DNA of 64,000 bases from Pseudomonas sp. (GTDB taxonomy: Bacteria > Pseudomonadota > Gammaproteobacteria > Pseudomonadales > Pseudomonadaceae), in NCBI GenBank assembly GCA_030656145.1, contig JAUSOF010000030.1, positions 1 to 64,000 of the forward strand. Direction: 5' to 3'. The notes under the pieces were generated by a model that ran no database searches, was not told the DNA's origin, and saw nothing but the letters and a program-made list of their open reading frames with translations. Below are positions 63,026 through 64,000 of this stretch, piece by piece; position 1 is the stretch's first letter, and the number at the start of each line of letters is the position of its first letter. The position numbers and the translations under genes are program-made.

Positions 63026-63048
63026 CCCGGATTGCATCCGGGCTACGC
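63026..63048. repeat. CCCGGATTGCATCC dispersed repeat
   Basis: CCCGGATTGCATCCGGGCTA begins at 63026. The same sequence with one mismatch is at 14671-14690. It carries a small CCCGGAT/ATCCGGG dyad. Confidence 0.65.
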
Positions 63049-63071
63049 AACTATCTCGATTTCGCCAGCGG

Positions 63072-63134
63072 GTAGGGTGCGCCGTGCGCACCACCGATTG
63101 ATTGAGGGCACCTTGTGCGCACGGCGCACCCTAC
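63072..63134. repeat. Paired GTAGGGTGCGCC repeat, copy C
   Basis: A perfect 20-bp inverted repeat, GTAGGGTGCGCCGTGCGCAC at 63072-63091 and its reverse complement at 63115-63134, with a 23-base loop. It is the best-conserved of three pairs in the window. Confidence 0.92.
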
Positions 63135-63238
63135 GCTGACGTGTTGCCGCATTGTTTGCCATTCGGCCCGCCGGCCTTGGACTTGGGCAGGCGGCACGCT
63201 AGACTGCCGGCCTTTTCGCCAGTCACTGTACCCTCGCC

Positions 63239-63688
63239 ATGTCCGCCAAAGTTGAACCCTTCTGGAAACGCAAAACCCTCGAGCAACTTGATCAGGCCGA
63301 GTGGGAATCGCTGTGCGATGGCTGTGGTTTGTGCTGCCTGCAAAAGCTCGAAGATGACGATGACGGCAGCGTCTATTACACGCGCATCGCCTGTAAACTG
63401 CTCGATCTGAAGACCTGCCGCTGCACGGACTACAGTGATCGGCGCAAGTCCGTGCCCGATTGCATTCAGCTCACCCCTGCCCAGGCGGACCAATTCCAGT
63501 GGCTACCGCCGACCTGCGCCTATCGCCTGGTGAGCGAGGGCAAGGATCTGCTGTTGTGGCATCACTTGGTCTGCGGCGATCCGGAGCAGGTGCACACGCA
63601 ACGTATTTCCCAGTCAGGGCGCATGCTCAGCGAAAACAGCGTGGCCGAGGACGATTGGGAAGAACACCTGATTTTCCGCGCCGGCTGA
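63239..63688 (+). CDS. ycgN: YcgN-family cysteine-cluster protein
   Basis: A 149-residue cytoplasmic protein with a Cys cluster [18 protein letters not shown] (~25-42), [17 protein letters not shown] and [10 protein letters not shown], the YcgN/UPF0260 pattern. It probably binds iron-sulfur or zinc. Function is unknown. ATG at 63239. It is separated from the rnd operon by 233 bp of repeat-rich DNA. Confidence 0.92.
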   Translation: MSAKVEPFWKRKTLEQLDQAEWESLCDGCGLCCLQKLEDDDDGSVYYTRIACKLLDLKTCRCTDYSDRRKSVPDCIQLTPAQADQFQWLPPTCAYRLVSEGKDLLLWHHLVCGDPEQVHTQRISQSGRMLSENSVAEDDWEEHLIFRAG

Positions 63689-63886
63689 GTGGCTGATCGA
63701 CTTTTCTTGCGGGCCGGCCTCTAGCCGCTACTGCGCTTCGCGATATGACGCGGTCGAGCGTAGTAATCTGAAAACACCCGCTGCGCCAGGGCGCGGTTTA
63801 AACAGCTATAACGATCAGCTGGTATTGAATTGCATGGCCCAGACTTGGTCTATGCAATGCCCCGTCTCGCCAAGGAAATGCTCATC

Positions 63887-64000
63887 ATGATGATCCACCG
63901 CAGCGTGTTGTCCGCCTTACTGCTCAGCCTGTGCACGCCGTTATGGGCGGCGCAGAAGGTCGACCTCGACTACCACGTGCGGTTTCTCCCCGAGAGTGAT
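63887..64000 (+). CDS. Secreted protein, 5' part only (runs off window)
   Basis: An open frame from ATG 63887 to the right edge, 38 codons so far. It has AAGGAAA 9-14 bases upstream and a clear signal peptide (HRSVLSALLLSLCTPLWAA) followed by QKVDLDYHVRFLPESD. The mature start resembles the N-terminal domain of some M61-type or lipoprotein-like Pseudomonas proteins, but too little is present to name it. Confidence 0.7.
   Translation, partial: MMIHRSVLSALLLSLCTPLWAAQKVDLDYHVRFLPESD

Overview
The window reads as chromosomal DNA of a Pseudomonas-type gammaproteobacterium. It has a GC-rich coding style, strong AGGAGG-like ribosome binding sites, REP palindromes of the GTAGGAGCGGGC type, and gene groups known from Pseudomonas: gbuA/gbuR, an Aer-type receptor, a LapA-like adhesin with LapE/B/C, lipase with its foldase, and rnd-ycgL-ycgN. 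I see no rRNA, tRNA, CRISPR array, prophage, integrase or transposase gene. About 48 protein genes fill most of the window. Species cannot be fixed from what I can see.

Layout. 1-4.8 kb: the 3' end of rpsA with its terminator, a DMT exporter, aceK, a 44-codon small ORF and a metallo-beta-lactamase-fold hydrolase. 5-12.6 kb: a guanidino-compound locus on the minus strand (gbuA, a YjiH-type membrane protein, a ThDP 2-ketoarginine-decarboxylase-like enzyme, a SnoaL-like protein, an NCS1 permease) with divergent gbuR. 13-15.5 kb: an Aer-like receptor and a DTW-domain protein. 15.8-25.4 kb: a type I secretion system (lapE-lapB-lapC order, minus strand) divergent from a 1414-residue RTX/VWA adhesin with a LapA-type retention module. 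25.5-33.7 kb: DUF454, YecA-like, recQ, a MarR-MFS pair, a FimV-like protein and a SelW-like protein. 33.9-47.4 kb: a CynX-type MFS, dacB, yggL, an HD-GYP protein, dgt with a FUSC protein, a YqjD/E/K-like envelope operon, an ammonium transporter and an OprD-type porin. 47.8-54.5 kb: a DUF5610 protein, a periplasmic GPx-like protein, lipase and foldase, and a convergent hybrid kinase and NarL-type regulator. 54.6-64 kb: an unknown 159-aa protein, a mercaptopyruvate sulfurtransferase, a spermidine-synthase-like protein, an SMP-30-like protein, a LysR/SDR divergent pair, then rnd-ycgL-dehydrogenase, ycgN and a truncated secreted protein.

How the genes fit together. The gbu locus looks like a module for using arginine-derived guanidino compounds: decarboxylation of 2-ketoarginine, then hydrolysis of 4-guanidinobutyrate to GABA and urea, with two membrane proteins and a LysR regulator. 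The lap locus carries a complete export route for its adhesin, but the LapD/LapG release switch is not here. The lipase and foldase are followed closely by a kinase/regulator pair that may or may not control them.

The less ordinary content is between genes. There is an AT-rich 46-48 bp sequence present twice, each time among REP palindromes. There is a (TTG)11 microsatellite in front of the NCS1 permease. Three paired copies of a short GTAGGGTGCGCC repeat occur, plus a 191-bp inverted-repeat element, a near-perfect palindrome upstream of gbuA, and two long leader hairpins. I did not find one gene cluster that I would call a wholly new system.
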